DNA from: Vreelandella populi
Lineage (GTDB): Bacteria > Pseudomonadota > Gammaproteobacteria > Pseudomonadales > Halomonadaceae
Length of the DNA: 64,000 nt
NCBI RefSeq assembly: GCF_003989825.1
Contig: NZ_RZHE01000012.1
Coordinates: 62,001-126,000 of the forward strand
Direction: 5' to 3'
This document shows positions 1 through 8,998 of the stretch, piece after piece. Position 1 is the first letter of the stretch; every line of letters begins with the position of its first letter. A model generated the notes under the pieces. The model ran no database searches. It was not told where the DNA came from and saw only the letters and a program-made list of their open reading frames with translations. The position numbers and the translations under genes are program-made.

Positions 1-1
1 C

Positions 2-829
2 TTTGCCTGCGCCTTCAACCTGCTATTGGGCTATGCCGGGTTGCTGTCGTTTGGCCATGCGGCATTTCTGGCGACCGGCGGCTATACCACAGGCTACCTG
101 CTGGCAAGCTATCCAGGGCTTACGCCTGAGCTGGGAATAATCGCGGGTACGCTGGTAGCCACATTGCTTGGTGTGCTGTTTGGCGTGCTCTCGATCCGAC
201 GCCAGGGTATCTACTTTGCCATGGTCACGCTGGCGCTGGCGCAGTTGATGTTCTTCGTGTTTATCCAATCGCCGTTTACCGGCGGGGAAGACGGCCTGCA
301 CGGGGTGCCCAGGGGCGAGCTGTTTGGGTTTATCAGCCTGCGCAGCAATATGGCCATGTACTACTTCGTGTTCACGATTTTTCTTTTCGGCTATGCGCTT
401 ATTCAGCGCACCGTGCATTCACCCTTTGGCCAGGTGCTGAAAGCCATTCGGGAAAACGAACCCAGGGCGATTTCGCTGGGCTACAACGTGGATGCCTACA
501 AGCTGGTGGCGTTTGTAATCTCGGCGGCATTAGCCGGGCTTGCCGGTTCCACCAAGACGGTGGTGTTTCAGCTGGCATCCCTCACCGATGCACACTGGCA
601 TATGTCGGGTGAGGTGATACTGATGACGCTACTGGGCGGTGTGGGTACGCTGTTGGGGCCGATTATGGGCGCAGGGCTGGTAGTCAGCCTTCAGCACATC
701 CTCTCGCAGTCGCCGCTGGGCAACTGGGTCAGCGTGATGTTGGGGCTTATCTTTGTGGTCTGCGTGCTGAGTTTTCGAAGTGGCATTGTGGGCGAACTGG
801 GTGCGATATACCGAAAAAATTTCAAATAG
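2..829 (+). CDS. livM: Branched-chain amino acid ABC transporter permease LivM (5' end outside window)
   Basis: Inner-membrane permease of a high-affinity branched-chain amino acid ABC importer. The reading frame is open from base 2, so the start lies upstream; 275 residues are visible. The visible start reads FACAFNLLLGYAGLLSFGHA, the conserved LivM stretch after the first helices, followed by many hydrophobic segments. The cytoplasmic EAA-type loop that contacts the ATPase appears as AIRENEPRAISLGYN, and the C-terminal GGVGTLLGPIMGA segment is also typical of the family. The substrate is not proven, but the next genes degrade valine, which fits. The family call is firm; specificity is inferred. 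Confidence 0.9.
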   Translation, partial: FACAFNLLLGYAGLLSFGHAAFLATGGYTTGYLLASYPGLTPELGIIAGTLVATLLGVLFGVLSIRRQGIYFAMVTLALAQLMFFVFIQSPFTGGEDGLHGVPRGELFGFISLRSNMAMYYFVFTIFLFGYALIQRTVHSPFGQVLKAIRENEPRAISLGYNVDAYKLVAFVISAALAGLAGSTKTVVFQLASLTDAHWHMSGEVILMTLLGGVGTLLGPIMGAGLVVSLQHILSQSPLGNWVSVMLGLIFVVCVLSFRSGIVGELGAIYRKNFK

Positions 830-848
830 ATTTCATTCCTTCCTTGCT

Positions 849-870
849 GGCGCCCTTGGGCGCCTTTTTT
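849..870 (+). terminator. Rho-independent terminator after livM
   Basis: GGCGCC, a CTTG loop, GGCGCC and then six T residues: a textbook intrinsic terminator 19 bases after the livM stop. It separates the transporter unit from the valine catabolic genes. Confidence 0.85.
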
Positions 871-1075
871 ATATGCAGAAGGCCATTTCTACGCCCAAGG
901 TAGAGGGGGTAATACGTTGCGCGGTGAAGGTTTAGGCGATAAGTTAACGTAAACGTCAATTAACCCACTATGGCTTTTACGGCACTGGTTGACCATCAAT
1001 AACGACAATAGTGAACGCCCGCACGGAGCGTGTGACCCAAGCGCTACGTGCCCATGCTTTGCGCGGAGATTCATC

Positions 1076-2230
1076 ATGAATTTTGAGCTGAGTGAAGACC
1101 AGGTAGCCTTTGCCGATATGGCAAAAGCCTTTGCCCAGAAGGAGCTTGAACCCCACGCGGCACAGTGGGACGCCGAGGCCTTCTTTCCGGTGGACGTGAT
1201 CAAAAAAGCGGGCGAATTGGGATTCTGTTCGCTTTACGCGCCGGAGAGCGTAGGTGGCCTTGGTCTTTCGCGGCTGGACGCCAGTATCATCTTCGAGCAG
1301 CTCTCCATGGGTTGCACATCGACCACGGCGTATCTCACCATTCACAACATGGTGACCTGGATGCTGGCTGATTTCGGTACCTCGGAGGCGGTCGAGCAGT
1401 GGGGCGCCAGGCTTGCCACCGGTGAGCTGCTGGGTTCTTACTGCCTGACCGAGCCGGGGGCAGGTTCAGACGCCGCGTCGCTTAAAACCACCGCCAAGCG
1501 TGATGGCGAATATTACGTGCTCAACGGCAGCAAGATGTTTATTTCCGGGGCGGGCAGCACCGATTTTCTAGTGGTGATGGCGCGCACCGGGAGCGAAGGC
1601 GCAGGCGGCGTCTCCGCGTTTGCGGTGGATGCCAAGGCGGAAGGCATCAGCTACGGGCGTAAGGAAGACAAGATGGGCTGGAATAGTCAGCCCACGCGCA
1701 TGGTGACGTTTGAAGACGTGCGCGTACCCGCCAATCAACTGCTGGGTGTTGAGGGCGATGGCTTCAAAATCGCCATGAAAGGCTTGGACGGCGGGCGGAT
1801 TAATATTGCCACCTGTTCTATCGGCACGGCCCAGCAGGCGATCAACAAGGCGCGGGAATATATGCTGGAGCGCAAGCAGTTCGGCAAACGCCTGGCGGAT
1901 TTCCAGGCTCTGCAGTTTCGCTTGGCCGATATGGTGACCGAGCTGGTCGCCGCCCGCCAGCTGGTAAGAATGGCCGCGACCAAGCTGGATGCCGGCCACG
2001 CCGATGCCACGACTTATTGCGCCATGGCGAAGCGCTTTGCTACCGATGTAGGCTTCAAGGTATGCGACGAAGCGCTTCAGCTTTACGGCGGCAATGGTTA
2101 TATCAAGGAGTACCCCATGGAGCGTTACGTGCGCGACACCCGGGTACACCGCATTCTGGAAGGCACCAACGAAATCATGCGCCTGATCATTTCTCGCCGC
2201 ATGCTTGCCGATGGCGCTGCCGAGCTGTAG
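1076..2230 (+). CDS. Acyl-CoA dehydrogenase, probable isobutyryl-CoA dehydrogenase
   Basis: FAD-dependent alpha,beta-dehydrogenation of a short acyl-CoA, probably isobutyryl-CoA to methacrylyl-CoA in valine breakdown. The 384-residue protein has the acyl-CoA dehydrogenase flavin signature YCLTEPGAGSD near residue 122 and the catalytic glutamate in RILEGTNEIMR (Glu362). The frame extends further upstream, but the ATG used here has GGAGA six bases before it and starts MNFELSEDQ, as in the family. A 3-hydroxyisobutyryl-CoA hydrolase and 3-hydroxyisobutyrate dehydrogenase follow on the same strand, which is the main reason to prefer isobutyryl-CoA over other short substrates. Confidence 0.9.
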   Translation: MNFELSEDQVAFADMAKAFAQKELEPHAAQWDAEAFFPVDVIKKAGELGFCSLYAPESVGGLGLSRLDASIIFEQLSMGCTSTTAYLTIHNMVTWMLADFGTSEAVEQWGARLATGELLGSYCLTEPGAGSDAASLKTTAKRDGEYYVLNGSKMFISGAGSTDFLVVMARTGSEGAGGVSAFAVDAKAEGISYGRKEDKMGWNSQPTRMVTFEDVRVPANQLLGVEGDGFKIAMKGLDGGRINIATCSIGTAQQAINKAREYMLERKQFGKRLADFQALQFRLADMVTELVAARQLVRMAATKLDAGHADATTYCAMAKRFATDVGFKVCDEALQLYGGNGYIKEYPMERYVRDTRVHRILEGTNEIMRLIISRRMLADGAAEL

Positions 2231-2289
2231 TGCGAGCTATAGTGATAGCCCCTTAGAGTCATCACATATCGCCCATAAAGGATGATGCA

Positions 2290-3405
2290 ATGAGTAGCGT
2301 ACTGTTTACCGAGCACGCCACCCGGGATGGCCACGCCATTGGCGAGATCAAACTCAACGCCGAGCGCTCGCTCAATGCGTTAACCCTGGAAATGATCGAG
2401 GCCATACTGCCGCAAATAGACGCCTGGGAAGGCGACCCGCGTATTGTCGCGATACTGCTGGATAGCGCGGGCGACAAAGCCTTTTGTGCCGGTGGCGATG
2501 TGGTCAACCTTTACAAGGCGATCACCGGCCAGGGCGACCCGGATTTTCCCGAGCGCTTTTTCGAGACCGAGTACCGGCTGGACTACCGGCTGCATACCTA
2601 TTCAAAGCCGATCATTTGCTGGGGCAGCGGGATTGTCATGGGTGGCGGCATGGGGCTTTTAAGCGCCAGCAGCCACCGTGTGGTAACCGAAACCTCACGG
2701 CTGGCCATGCCGGAAGTCACCATCGGCCTTTACCCGGATGTAGGCGCGAGCTGGTTTTTAAACCGCCTGCCGGGTGGTACGGGGCGTTTTCTGGCCATCA
2801 CAGGTAGCCAGATCAACGCGCTGGATGCGCTGTATCTAGGCCTGGCCGACCGCACGATTGCCAGTCACCACCGCGACGAGCTTCTGCAAAAGCTGCACCA
2901 AGCCACCTGGGGAACAGGGAAAAACGCCGATGCCCACGGCGTGGTTAACCGCACGTTACGTGAGCTTGAGCAGGCCTCCAAAGCTGATTTCAAAGCACTG
3001 GAAACTCCCGTGCAGGACTTCCTGCCGCAAATTCGCGAACTGATCGACCATGACACCGTTGAGCAAATGGTGGCCGCTATCCTCGCCGTTGAAAGTGAGG
3101 ATAAATGGTTTAGCAAAGCACAGAAGACGCTGGCACACGGCAGCCCGGTTTCCATCAAGTTAATTGATGAGCAGTTAGCCCGCGCCAAGTATATGTCGCT
3201 TGCCGAGGTGTTCCAGGCAGAGCTGGCGCTTTCGGTTCAGTGCTGCCGCCACCGGGAATTTCCTGAAGGCGTGCGCGCGCTGCTGGTAGATAAAGATGGC
3301 CAACCTGCCTGGACTTACTCGGATGTGGCCTCGGTAGAGCATTCCTTTATAAATGAACTGCTGGCGTCGCCTTGGGAGAACAGTCCGCTTTCTGATCTCA
3401 GGTAA
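2290..3405 (+). CDS. 3-hydroxyisobutyryl-CoA hydrolase (enoyl-CoA hydratase/isomerase family)
   Basis: Crotonase-fold thioesterase of valine catabolism that releases 3-hydroxyisobutyrate from its CoA ester. The 371-residue length fits HIBYL-CoA hydrolases and is longer than simple enoyl-CoA hydratases (about 260). Visible marks are CAGGDV near residue 66, the oxyanion-hole segment GIVMGGGMGL near 118, and PEVTIGLYPDVGASWFLNRL, a HIBCH-type active-site stretch. It sits 59 bases after the acyl-CoA dehydrogenase and 63 bases before mmsB, in pathway order. The weaker alternative is a long enoyl-CoA hydratase. Confidence 0.9.
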   Translation: MSSVLFTEHATRDGHAIGEIKLNAERSLNALTLEMIEAILPQIDAWEGDPRIVAILLDSAGDKAFCAGGDVVNLYKAITGQGDPDFPERFFETEYRLDYRLHTYSKPIICWGSGIVMGGGMGLLSASSHRVVTETSRLAMPEVTIGLYPDVGASWFLNRLPGGTGRFLAITGSQINALDALYLGLADRTIASHHRDELLQKLHQATWGTGKNADAHGVVNRTLRELEQASKADFKALETPVQDFLPQIRELIDHDTVEQMVAAILAVESEDKWFSKAQKTLAHGSPVSIKLIDEQLARAKYMSLAEVFQAELALSVQCCRHREFPEGVRALLVDKDGQPAWTYSDVASVEHSFINELLASPWENSPLSDLR

Positions 3406-3468
3406 CGTTCTAGCAGAGATTACTTCAACGACCCCTATTTCCAACGAGCTATTAATAAGGATAAAAAG

Positions 3469-4371
3469 ATGACGACCGTTGCGTTTATTGGTTTAGGCAA
3501 TATGGGTGGCCCCATGGCGGCCAATCTGGCAAAAGCGGGCTTTAATGTACGCGCTTTTGATCTTTCCAGAGATACTCTAGAGGCCGCCCGGTCACACGGC
3601 TGTGAAGTGGCCGCATCGGCTTCTGATGCCGCCACGGATGCCGATTTTATTATCTCCATGCTGCCCGCAGGCCAGCACGTTCGCGGGCTCTTCGTGGAAG
3701 GCGATGCGCCGCTTTTTGACGTCATCAAGCAGGGCGCGCTGGTGATAGATTCATCGACCATTGATGCCGATACCGCACGCAGCGTAGCCGCCGCCGGGGC
3801 GGAAAAGGGTATTGGTTTTATTGATGCGCCGGTGTCCGGCGGCGTAGGCGGCGCCCAGGCGGGCACACTGACCTTTATCGTGGGCGGCAGTGCAGAACAG
3901 TTCGAGCAGGCGAGGCCCTTGCTCGATGTGATGGGCAAGAACATCTTCCACGCCGGCGACCACGGGGCGGGCCAGGTGGCCAAAGCGTGCAACAACATGC
4001 TGCTTTCCATTCTGATGGCGGGTACGTGTGAAGCGATCAACATGGGCGTCAAGAACGGCCTCGACCCCGCCGTGCTTTCCGACATCATGAAGCAAAGCTC
4101 CGGCGGCAACTGGGCGCTCAACGTGTATAACCCCTACCCGGGCGTGATGGAAAATGCTCCGGCTTCCAAAGGGTATCAGGGAGGTTTTCTAGTCGACCTG
4201 ATGGTCAAAGACCTGGGCCTTGCCATGGATGTCAGCCAGCAAAGCGCATCCCCCGTGCCCATGGGCTCGGCCGCGCGCGCGCTGTTTACCCAGCACAAGG
4301 CGAACGGCAACGGCCGTTTCGATTTCTCAAGCCTGATGCAGTTCTATCAGGATAAAGAAGGTAGGGCGTGA
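3469..4371 (+). CDS. mmsB: 3-hydroxyisobutyrate dehydrogenase
   Basis: NAD-dependent oxidation of 3-hydroxyisobutyrate to methylmalonate semialdehyde. The 300-residue protein opens with the Rossmann motif GLGNMG (residues 8-13), carries the substrate-loop signature APVSGGVGGAQAGTLTFIVG, and has the catalytic lysine in VAKACNN (Lys172). Start is supported by AAGGA just upstream. It is the third gene of the valine set; methylmalonate-semialdehyde dehydrogenase (mmsA) is not in the window. Confidence 0.93.
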   Translation: MTTVAFIGLGNMGGPMAANLAKAGFNVRAFDLSRDTLEAARSHGCEVAASASDAATDADFIISMLPAGQHVRGLFVEGDAPLFDVIKQGALVIDSSTIDADTARSVAAAGAEKGIGFIDAPVSGGVGGAQAGTLTFIVGGSAEQFEQARPLLDVMGKNIFHAGDHGAGQVAKACNNMLLSILMAGTCEAINMGVKNGLDPAVLSDIMKQSSGGNWALNVYNPYPGVMENAPASKGYQGGFLVDLMVKDLGLAMDVSQQSASPVPMGSAARALFTQHKANGNGRFDFSSLMQFYQDKEGRA

Positions 4372-4379
4372 ATGGTGTT

Positions 4380-4436
4380 GTAGCGCGTGGTAACGAATCT
4401 TGCGAGGAATGAGCCGGAGGCTCCCGCGAATGTCTG
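4380..4436. repeat. REP-like intergenic repeat, divergent copy 1
   Basis: Begins GTAGCGCGTGGTAACGA, identical to the start of a later copy at 5293, then shares GCGAGG and CCCGCGAA blocks with it. It lies in the gap between mmsB and the GST gene. Three copies occur within 1 kb, all intergenic. Confidence 0.55.
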
Positions 4437-4503
4437 CCTTGCCACCCAACCATGCCCAAGGCACACTTTATGCCTTTGAAACCCACCAACAATAAGGATT
4501 GCC

Positions 4504-5130
4504 ATGATTACCCTTTGGGGCCGCGATAACTCCACTAACGTCAAAAAAGTGCGCTGGGTGCTGGATGAGCTAAGTATTCCCTACGAGCAGATCCAGGCGG
4601 GCCTTCAGCACGGCGTCAACAACACGCCGGAGTACAAGGCCATGAACCCCAACGCCCTGGTGCCGCTACTCAAGGATGACGCCACCGAAAGCGTATTGTG
4701 GGAATCCAACACCATAATCCGCTACCTGGCGGCTCAGTACGGGGAAGGCAAACTGTGGATTGAAGACCCCGCCAAACGCGCCCAGGCAGAAAAGTGGATG
4801 GACTGGGCCAACAGCACGCTTTCCCCCGCGCACCGGGTGATCTTGATGGGCTATGTAAGAACCCCCGAAGCGCAGCGCGACACCGCTGCCATCGAAGCCG
4901 GCATGCAAACCTGCGAAAAACTGTTTGAACTACTGGATGAAACGCTCGCCAAGCAACCCCACTTCTCCGGCAACGCGTTTGGCCTGGGCGACATTGCCGT
5001 AGCCCCCTTCATCTACAACCTATGGAACATAGGCCTGACGTGGCAACCCCGCCCCAATCTGGAGCGCTGGTATCAACAGCTAACCGAACGCCCCAGCTTC
5101 CAGAAAATCGTGATGATTCCCGTTACCTGA
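4504..5130 (+). CDS. Glutathione S-transferase family protein
   Basis: Cytosolic GST-like protein of 208 residues, the usual family length. The N-terminal thioredoxin-like domain starts [20 protein letters not shown]; the serine in NSTNVKKV sits where catalytic Ser is found in beta/theta-like bacterial GSTs. [11 protein letters not shown] is the glutathione-binding segment, followed by an all-helical C-terminal domain. AAGGA precedes the ATG. It follows the valine genes after a repeat-containing gap, so it may or may not share their transcript. The electrophilic substrate is unknown. Confidence 0.9.
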   Translation: MITLWGRDNSTNVKKVRWVLDELSIPYEQIQAGLQHGVNNTPEYKAMNPNALVPLLKDDATESVLWESNTIIRYLAAQYGEGKLWIEDPAKRAQAEKWMDWANSTLSPAHRVILMGYVRTPEAQRDTAAIEAGMQTCEKLFELLDETLAKQPHFSGNAFGLGDIAVAPFIYNLWNIGLTWQPRPNLERWYQQLTERPSFQKIVMIPVT

Positions 5131-5170
5131 TCTAGTGGTGGGTACATTTCCGAGCCGCTCTAGGCACGAA

Positions 5171-5244
5171 CAAGTAGCGCGCGGTAACGAGCACCGCGAG
5201 GCACCCGCGAAAGGGCAGCGCCCAGCTGCCCCAAGCCCGATAAA
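5171..5244. repeat. REP-like intergenic repeat, copy 2
   Basis: About 74 bases almost identical to the copy starting 119 bases downstream, with a few substitutions and a one-base indel. Sub-blocks CCCGCGAAAGGGCAGCGC and AGCTGCCCCAAGCCCGAT are GC-rich and could fold. Confidence 0.75.
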
Positions 5245-5289
5245 AGCTAGCCTCCAGCCAGCGCTATGCTATTTAGGAAGATCGCTAAC

Positions 5290-5364
5290 CAAGTAGCGCG
5301 TGGTAACGAGCGCCAGCGAGGCACCCGCGAAAGGGCAGCGCCTAGCTGCCCCAAGCCCGATCAA
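5290..5364. repeat. REP-like intergenic repeat, copy 3
   Basis: Direct repeat of the preceding copy, again starting CAAGTAGCGCG and ending CCCCAAGCCCGAT. It abuts the 3' end of a ketopantoate-reductase gene remnant, as dispersed intergenic repeats often do. Confidence 0.75.
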
Positions 5365-5366
5365 AA

Positions 5367-5575
5367 CTAAAAGCTCTCCTCCAACACAGCCAACTCACCA
5401 TCCAACCCCCGCAACACCTCACAACCCACCCCATGCCGCTTCGCACTCTCAATCAGCGGCCCCAAAATCGCCCCACGCTCGGTAAGCCGCTTGGCCTCCA
5501 CATCCTGCAACATCGATGCCTTATTGTTCGCTGTCTTCTCAATAACGCCCCAAACCAATGCCAGCCACGCATCCA
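5367..5575 (-). pseudogene. 3' remnant of a ketopantoate reductase (PanE/ApbA family) gene
   Basis: The minus strand encodes the segment NNKASMLQDVEAKRLTER followed by AILGPLIESAKRHGV. This matches the C-terminal domain signature of 2-dehydropantoate 2-reductases (the N-x-SSMLQD and E-I-D-A-I-x-G region). Only about 65-70 C-terminal residues remain of a roughly 300-residue family. The residues encoded further upstream do not continue the homology, and the NADP-binding domain is absent. The tail ends ELAVLEESF and a stop. It is therefore a truncated, presumably non-functional remnant; recognition is from motif memory, not a search. Confidence 0.6.
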
Positions 5576-5658
5576 AACCGCTGCCACCATTGGGCGCTTG
5601 GCCACATTCGCGACTATGGTGAGCTATGTAAGCCAACATATGCCTCAAGGAGGAAGCA

Positions 5659-6141
5659 ATGAATCGCTACTTGGCCGGAGCCATCGGCGGCCTGCTCGCC
5701 ACCGTTCCCATGACCCTTGCCATGGGGGCGCTATATCGGCGGCTCCCCCGGGAAGAGCGCTACCCGTTGCCGCCGCGTGAGATTACCCAGAACCTTCTGC
5801 AGAAAGTGGAGGCGGATGCGCTATTGGACGAAGAGCAGCACGTCGAACTAAGCCTTGTCAGCCACTTTGGCTATGGTGCCTTCGCAGGGGCGCTGTACCC
5901 CGCTACATGCCAACGAGTCGCGCATCCTTTGGTCTACGGCAGCGGCTACGGCGTGGCGATATGGGCAGCGAGCTATTTCGGCTGGATCCCGGCGCTGCAT
6001 ATCCTCTCGCCGCCCCACCGTCATCCGGCCAATCGTCGCCAGCTAATGATTGCCGTTCATCTGGTGTGGGGGGCCGGCACCGTATGGATCGGCGAATGTC
6101 TGGCGAACCAGCGGTACGCCCCCTCGGCACGACTGAACTAG
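5659..6141 (+). CDS. YagU-like (DUF1440-type) membrane protein
   Basis: A 160-residue protein with an N-terminal hydrophobic segment (residues 4-25, AGAIGGLLATVPMTLAMGAL) and later glycine-rich hydrophobic stretches, consistent with three or four membrane spans. The pattern of small-residue helices with HFGYGAFAGALY and a C-terminal HLVWGAGTVW resembles YagU/DUF1440 proteins. A strong AAGGAGGA lies just before the ATG, so it is likely expressed. Function is not known; the family name is tentative. It sits between two gene remnants. Confidence 0.65.
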   Translation: MNRYLAGAIGGLLATVPMTLAMGALYRRLPREERYPLPPREITQNLLQKVEADALLDEEQHVELSLVSHFGYGAFAGALYPATCQRVAHPLVYGSGYGVAIWAASYFGWIPALHILSPPHRHPANRRQLMIAVHLVWGAGTVWIGECLANQRYAPSARLN

Positions 6142-6210
6142 CCACGCACCACTTGCAGGCTCGGAGTGCTATGCCTCAGGTTCTCCTGCATCCGCTCGCT
6201 GTACCAGTTG

Positions 6211-6588
6211 ATGAAGTTGATTACCCCGAACTTTTTTACAGCGAATAGCTCCCTACGTTGAGGCCGAGTTGGCGAATGCCATGCGGGCAAAATCAGTTGG
6301 TAATATTCAGCAAGAGTTTTCCCATCTGGAGCGGGCGCATGTCATTGGGCAGGAATCAACATACTGGCATGTAAAGGTTCATGTATTGATGCTGGTCTAG
6401 GCCTCCCGCAACCACTCATTTAACTAAATATTAGGCCAGGTTTTCCGGATTGTGGGCGCTGCGACTAAAACAGCATTTGGGTTGGTGCCACAAGGTAATA
6501 CGGGCGGCGTCAATGTCAGCCCGTTCAAGAAATGGCAATTGCGCCGGAGTTGGCCACTTTGATTGAAAAGGCCAAGTCTGGTGTATAA
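6211..6588 (+). pseudogene. DUF3703 protein gene, broken by several frameshifts
   Basis: Three frames together spell one DUF3703-like protein. A short N-terminus MKLITPNFFTAN begins at 6211. The frame then shifts near 6245 to give IAPYVEAELANA and FSHLERAHVIGQESTYWHV, ending at a stop at 6398-6400. After a gap, VFRIVGAATKTAFGLV and GNTGGVNVSPFK follow from about 6441. A one-base frameshift near 6531 leads to MAIAPELATLIEKAKSGV and the final stop. HLERAH-LGQ and GNTGG-NVS-FK are the hallmark blocks of the family. At least three lesions make it non-functional. DUF3703 genes are often near metal-efflux genes; none is next to it here. Confidence 0.7.
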
Positions 6589-6749
6589 CCAGGCTCGTCA
6601 CACGGGCATCCTTAACTACGCCGCACCGTTTTGTAAAGGCCATCGGTGCGCTCTGCGTTAAATTAGAACCCCTTAAAACACCGCTTCTGAGAGACTACCG
6701 GACTGGTCTTAAATGGATTTTGGCTTCATCGCATACAGGGAAAACTGAA

Positions 6750-7658
6750 ATGGAAGAGTCTGCCACGTTAGATTGCGTGATCATTGGTGCTGGCCCCGCT
6801 GGGTTGGCTGCTGGTATCTATCTGCAGCGTTTCCTGCGAGACATCCGCATTATCGATGCGGAGGCCAGCCGTGCCACGCTTATTCCTCGCACCTTCAACT
6901 ATCCCGGCTTCGGTGAAGGCATCAGTGGTAATGACCTGTTGGAGCAGTTCAGGGCGCAGCTCCAGGCAAACGGAGGGCGGGTGATGCCTGGGCGGGTAGC
7001 GCGAATTGAGCGCACCGAGGATGGCCTGTTCAACGTCGTGACCGAATCAGAAATACTACGATCACGGACGGTACTGCTTGCCACCGGTGTCGTTGATGTC
7101 GATCCCGAGATCGAAGGCTTCCAGGCAGTAAAGCAGGAGGGGTTGATTCACTATTGTCCCATCTGTGATGGCTTTGAATTCACCAACGAGCGTATCGGAG
7201 TGATCGCCCGAGAAGAACATGGCGTTGACGAAGCTATATTCATCAAGCGATTTAGCGCCGACCTGACGCTGATCGACATCGAAGACGGTGCTTATCTGAA
7301 TAACGTGTCGGTGGAGCGGCTGGCGCACTCGGACATTGCACTAGTGCAGGGGAAAGTAAGCGCTATGTACACCGATGAAAGCAAACGCATCCACTTACGC
7401 ATGGATGACGGCACAGAGCATTCGTTCGCAGCGATTTATTGCGCGCTAGGTACCGAAGTGCGCAGTGAATTAGGCACGAATATGGGGGCTCTGAGGAATT
7501 CGCAGGGGTATCTTGTGGTGAATCCACACATGCAAACTGGAATCGAAGGACTGTACGCCGCGGGCGATATAACCAATCATCTGAGTCAGATTACCGTGGC
7601 CACCGGGCAGGCCTCTATTGCTGCCACCGCTATTCATAACCGGCTTCAGGATCGCTGA
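6750..7658 (+). CDS. Thioredoxin-reductase-like NAD(P)/FAD-dependent oxidoreductase
   Basis: Two-dinucleotide-binding flavoprotein of 302 residues, close to bacterial thioredoxin reductase in size. It has the FAD motif IGAGPAGLAAG near the N-terminus, a CPIC pair (Cys136, Cys139) at the redox-active disulfide position of TrxB, and the C-terminal FAD block GLYAAGDI. The second nucleotide-binding glycine motif is weak (GVIAREEHGVDEA instead of G-x-G-x-S/A), so its reductant or partner may differ from NADPH/thioredoxin. The ATG used has AGGG nine bases upstream; a TTG 30 bases earlier is the alternative. Confidence 0.85.
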   Translation: MEESATLDCVIIGAGPAGLAAGIYLQRFLRDIRIIDAEASRATLIPRTFNYPGFGEGISGNDLLEQFRAQLQANGGRVMPGRVARIERTEDGLFNVVTESEILRSRTVLLATGVVDVDPEIEGFQAVKQEGLIHYCPICDGFEFTNERIGVIAREEHGVDEAIFIKRFSADLTLIDIEDGAYLNNVSVERLAHSDIALVQGKVSAMYTDESKRIHLRMDDGTEHSFAAIYCALGTEVRSELGTNMGALRNSQGYLVVNPHMQTGIEGLYAAGDITNHLSQITVATGQASIAATAIHNRLQDR

Positions 7659-7755
7659 TTTCGTTGGATCCTTCGACTAATGCGTGTCAAGCAAGAGTGG
7701 CGGGCTTAAAGGGAATATCTATACTCCAAGAGCATTGATATCACAGGAGGCAGGG

Positions 7756-8676
7756 ATGCCACGTACTATTGAAGTCAGCGCGCCAGCGAAAACCATCGAC
7801 GCTATCCTTGAACGGATCGAGCCAGGGCAGGGTGTCGTGAGTATATCCCTACAGAAGGGCGCTTCCCTATCTCCGCCAGGGGACGTACTGATCATTCATG
7901 CCACGGACGAGGCAACCCGTTTACTATTGGGTACACTGACGGATCTCAACGCCTCGGTGGACGGAACGGTCAGTCTGAGCGAGCCCACCAGCCTGCTCTC
8001 TTCGGAACATCAGCGGCTGATCAATAAAGAGTCGAATGAAACGATCTGGGACGACATGGCTTTCCTTCTACGCAGGGATACCAACCTGTCGGCCAATTAC
8101 CTCATGCTAATGGCGCTGGCTGGGGCCATTACAGCGGCAGGCCTATGGTCCGATACGTTACACCTGATTGTGGGATCCATGATCATTGCTCCGGCTTTTG
8201 AACCCCTGCTACGGCTACCGCTAGGCCTGATCACACGTGCCAAGGAACTAATTCCCAGCGGTCTAATTTCGACAGGTGCCGGTTATCTTGCGCTAGCCAC
8301 GGGGGCAGCATTTGCCACAATGATACTCATGCTCTGGGAATCTGGAGACAAGCCGGGTCTGGCCGATCAGCAATGGATTAATTATTGGTCTTCGCTGAGT
8401 TTTTCCGGGGTGCTTATCTCCTGCTTCGGTGCAATCGCAGGGCCCATTATTGTCACTGCCCAGCGCTCGGTAATGACGGTGGGGGTGATGATTACGCTCG
8501 CCTTGATTCCAAGCATGGGAATAGTGGGTATGGGGCTGGTTATCGGCGATCTGACGCTAGCTGGGCAAGGCTTTATGCGGTGGTGCGTGGATGCCGCTCT
8601 TGTAACAACCATGAGTGCGATAGTGTTCGGCCTCAAAAAACATTTTCTGCACTCTCGTCTGCACGCTTTGAGTTAA
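7756..8676 (+). CDS. DUF389 family membrane protein
   Basis: A 306-residue protein. A soluble N-terminal part of about 110 residues is followed by several membrane segments. The region LSANYLMLMALAGAITAAGL and then IVGSMIIAPAFEPLLRLPLG is the DUF389 core. AGGAGG lies six bases before the ATG; a GTG start 72 bases upstream is possible but lacks such a site. Function of the family is unknown. It follows the flavoprotein gene by 97 bases on the same strand. Confidence 0.85.
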   Translation: MPRTIEVSAPAKTIDAILERIEPGQGVVSISLQKGASLSPPGDVLIIHATDEATRLLLGTLTDLNASVDGTVSLSEPTSLLSSEHQRLINKESNETIWDDMAFLLRRDTNLSANYLMLMALAGAITAAGLWSDTLHLIVGSMIIAPAFEPLLRLPLGLITRAKELIPSGLISTGAGYLALATGAAFATMILMLWESGDKPGLADQQWINYWSSLSFSGVLISCFGAIAGPIIVTAQRSVMTVGVMITLALIPSMGIVGMGLVIGDLTLAGQGFMRWCVDAALVTTMSAIVFGLKKHFLHSRLHALS

Positions 8677-8998
8677 TGGTCAAACGGGTACAGCCTCACA
8701 GCTTGGCCTCCACGTATAAAGAAAATCACTCTTTATTAACTTAAAAACATGGGCCTATGTTAGCCATCGCCCAGTCAGTGGCTAATATCACCACCTACTT
8801 TAGTCCGAGTGTGGCAATGGATATGCCTAAAGTTGATAGCGTGTTCCACGCCTTTCGCACTGAATCCAGACACATGCCCGTTGCGCCACAACATTTTGCA
8901 ATTCTTGTAGAGCTACTATCCTGAGAGAACGGTTCGAACTGGTAATCAGGGCTCAACAACCCCTTCCCGAAAACCGCATGTACAGCAAGGAGCGCGAA
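8677..8998. other. Gap with one possible 55-codon ORF
   Basis: The only open frame of note runs 8757-8924 on the plus strand (starting MLAIAQSVANITTYFS), with no clear ribosome site and no recognised family. No terminator with a T tract was seen. Confidence 0.25.

Noticed and set aside
8757..8924. 55-codon ORF starting MLAIAQSVANITTYFS as a gene
   Set aside because: No ribosome-binding site, no recognised family; kept only as a note in the gap description.
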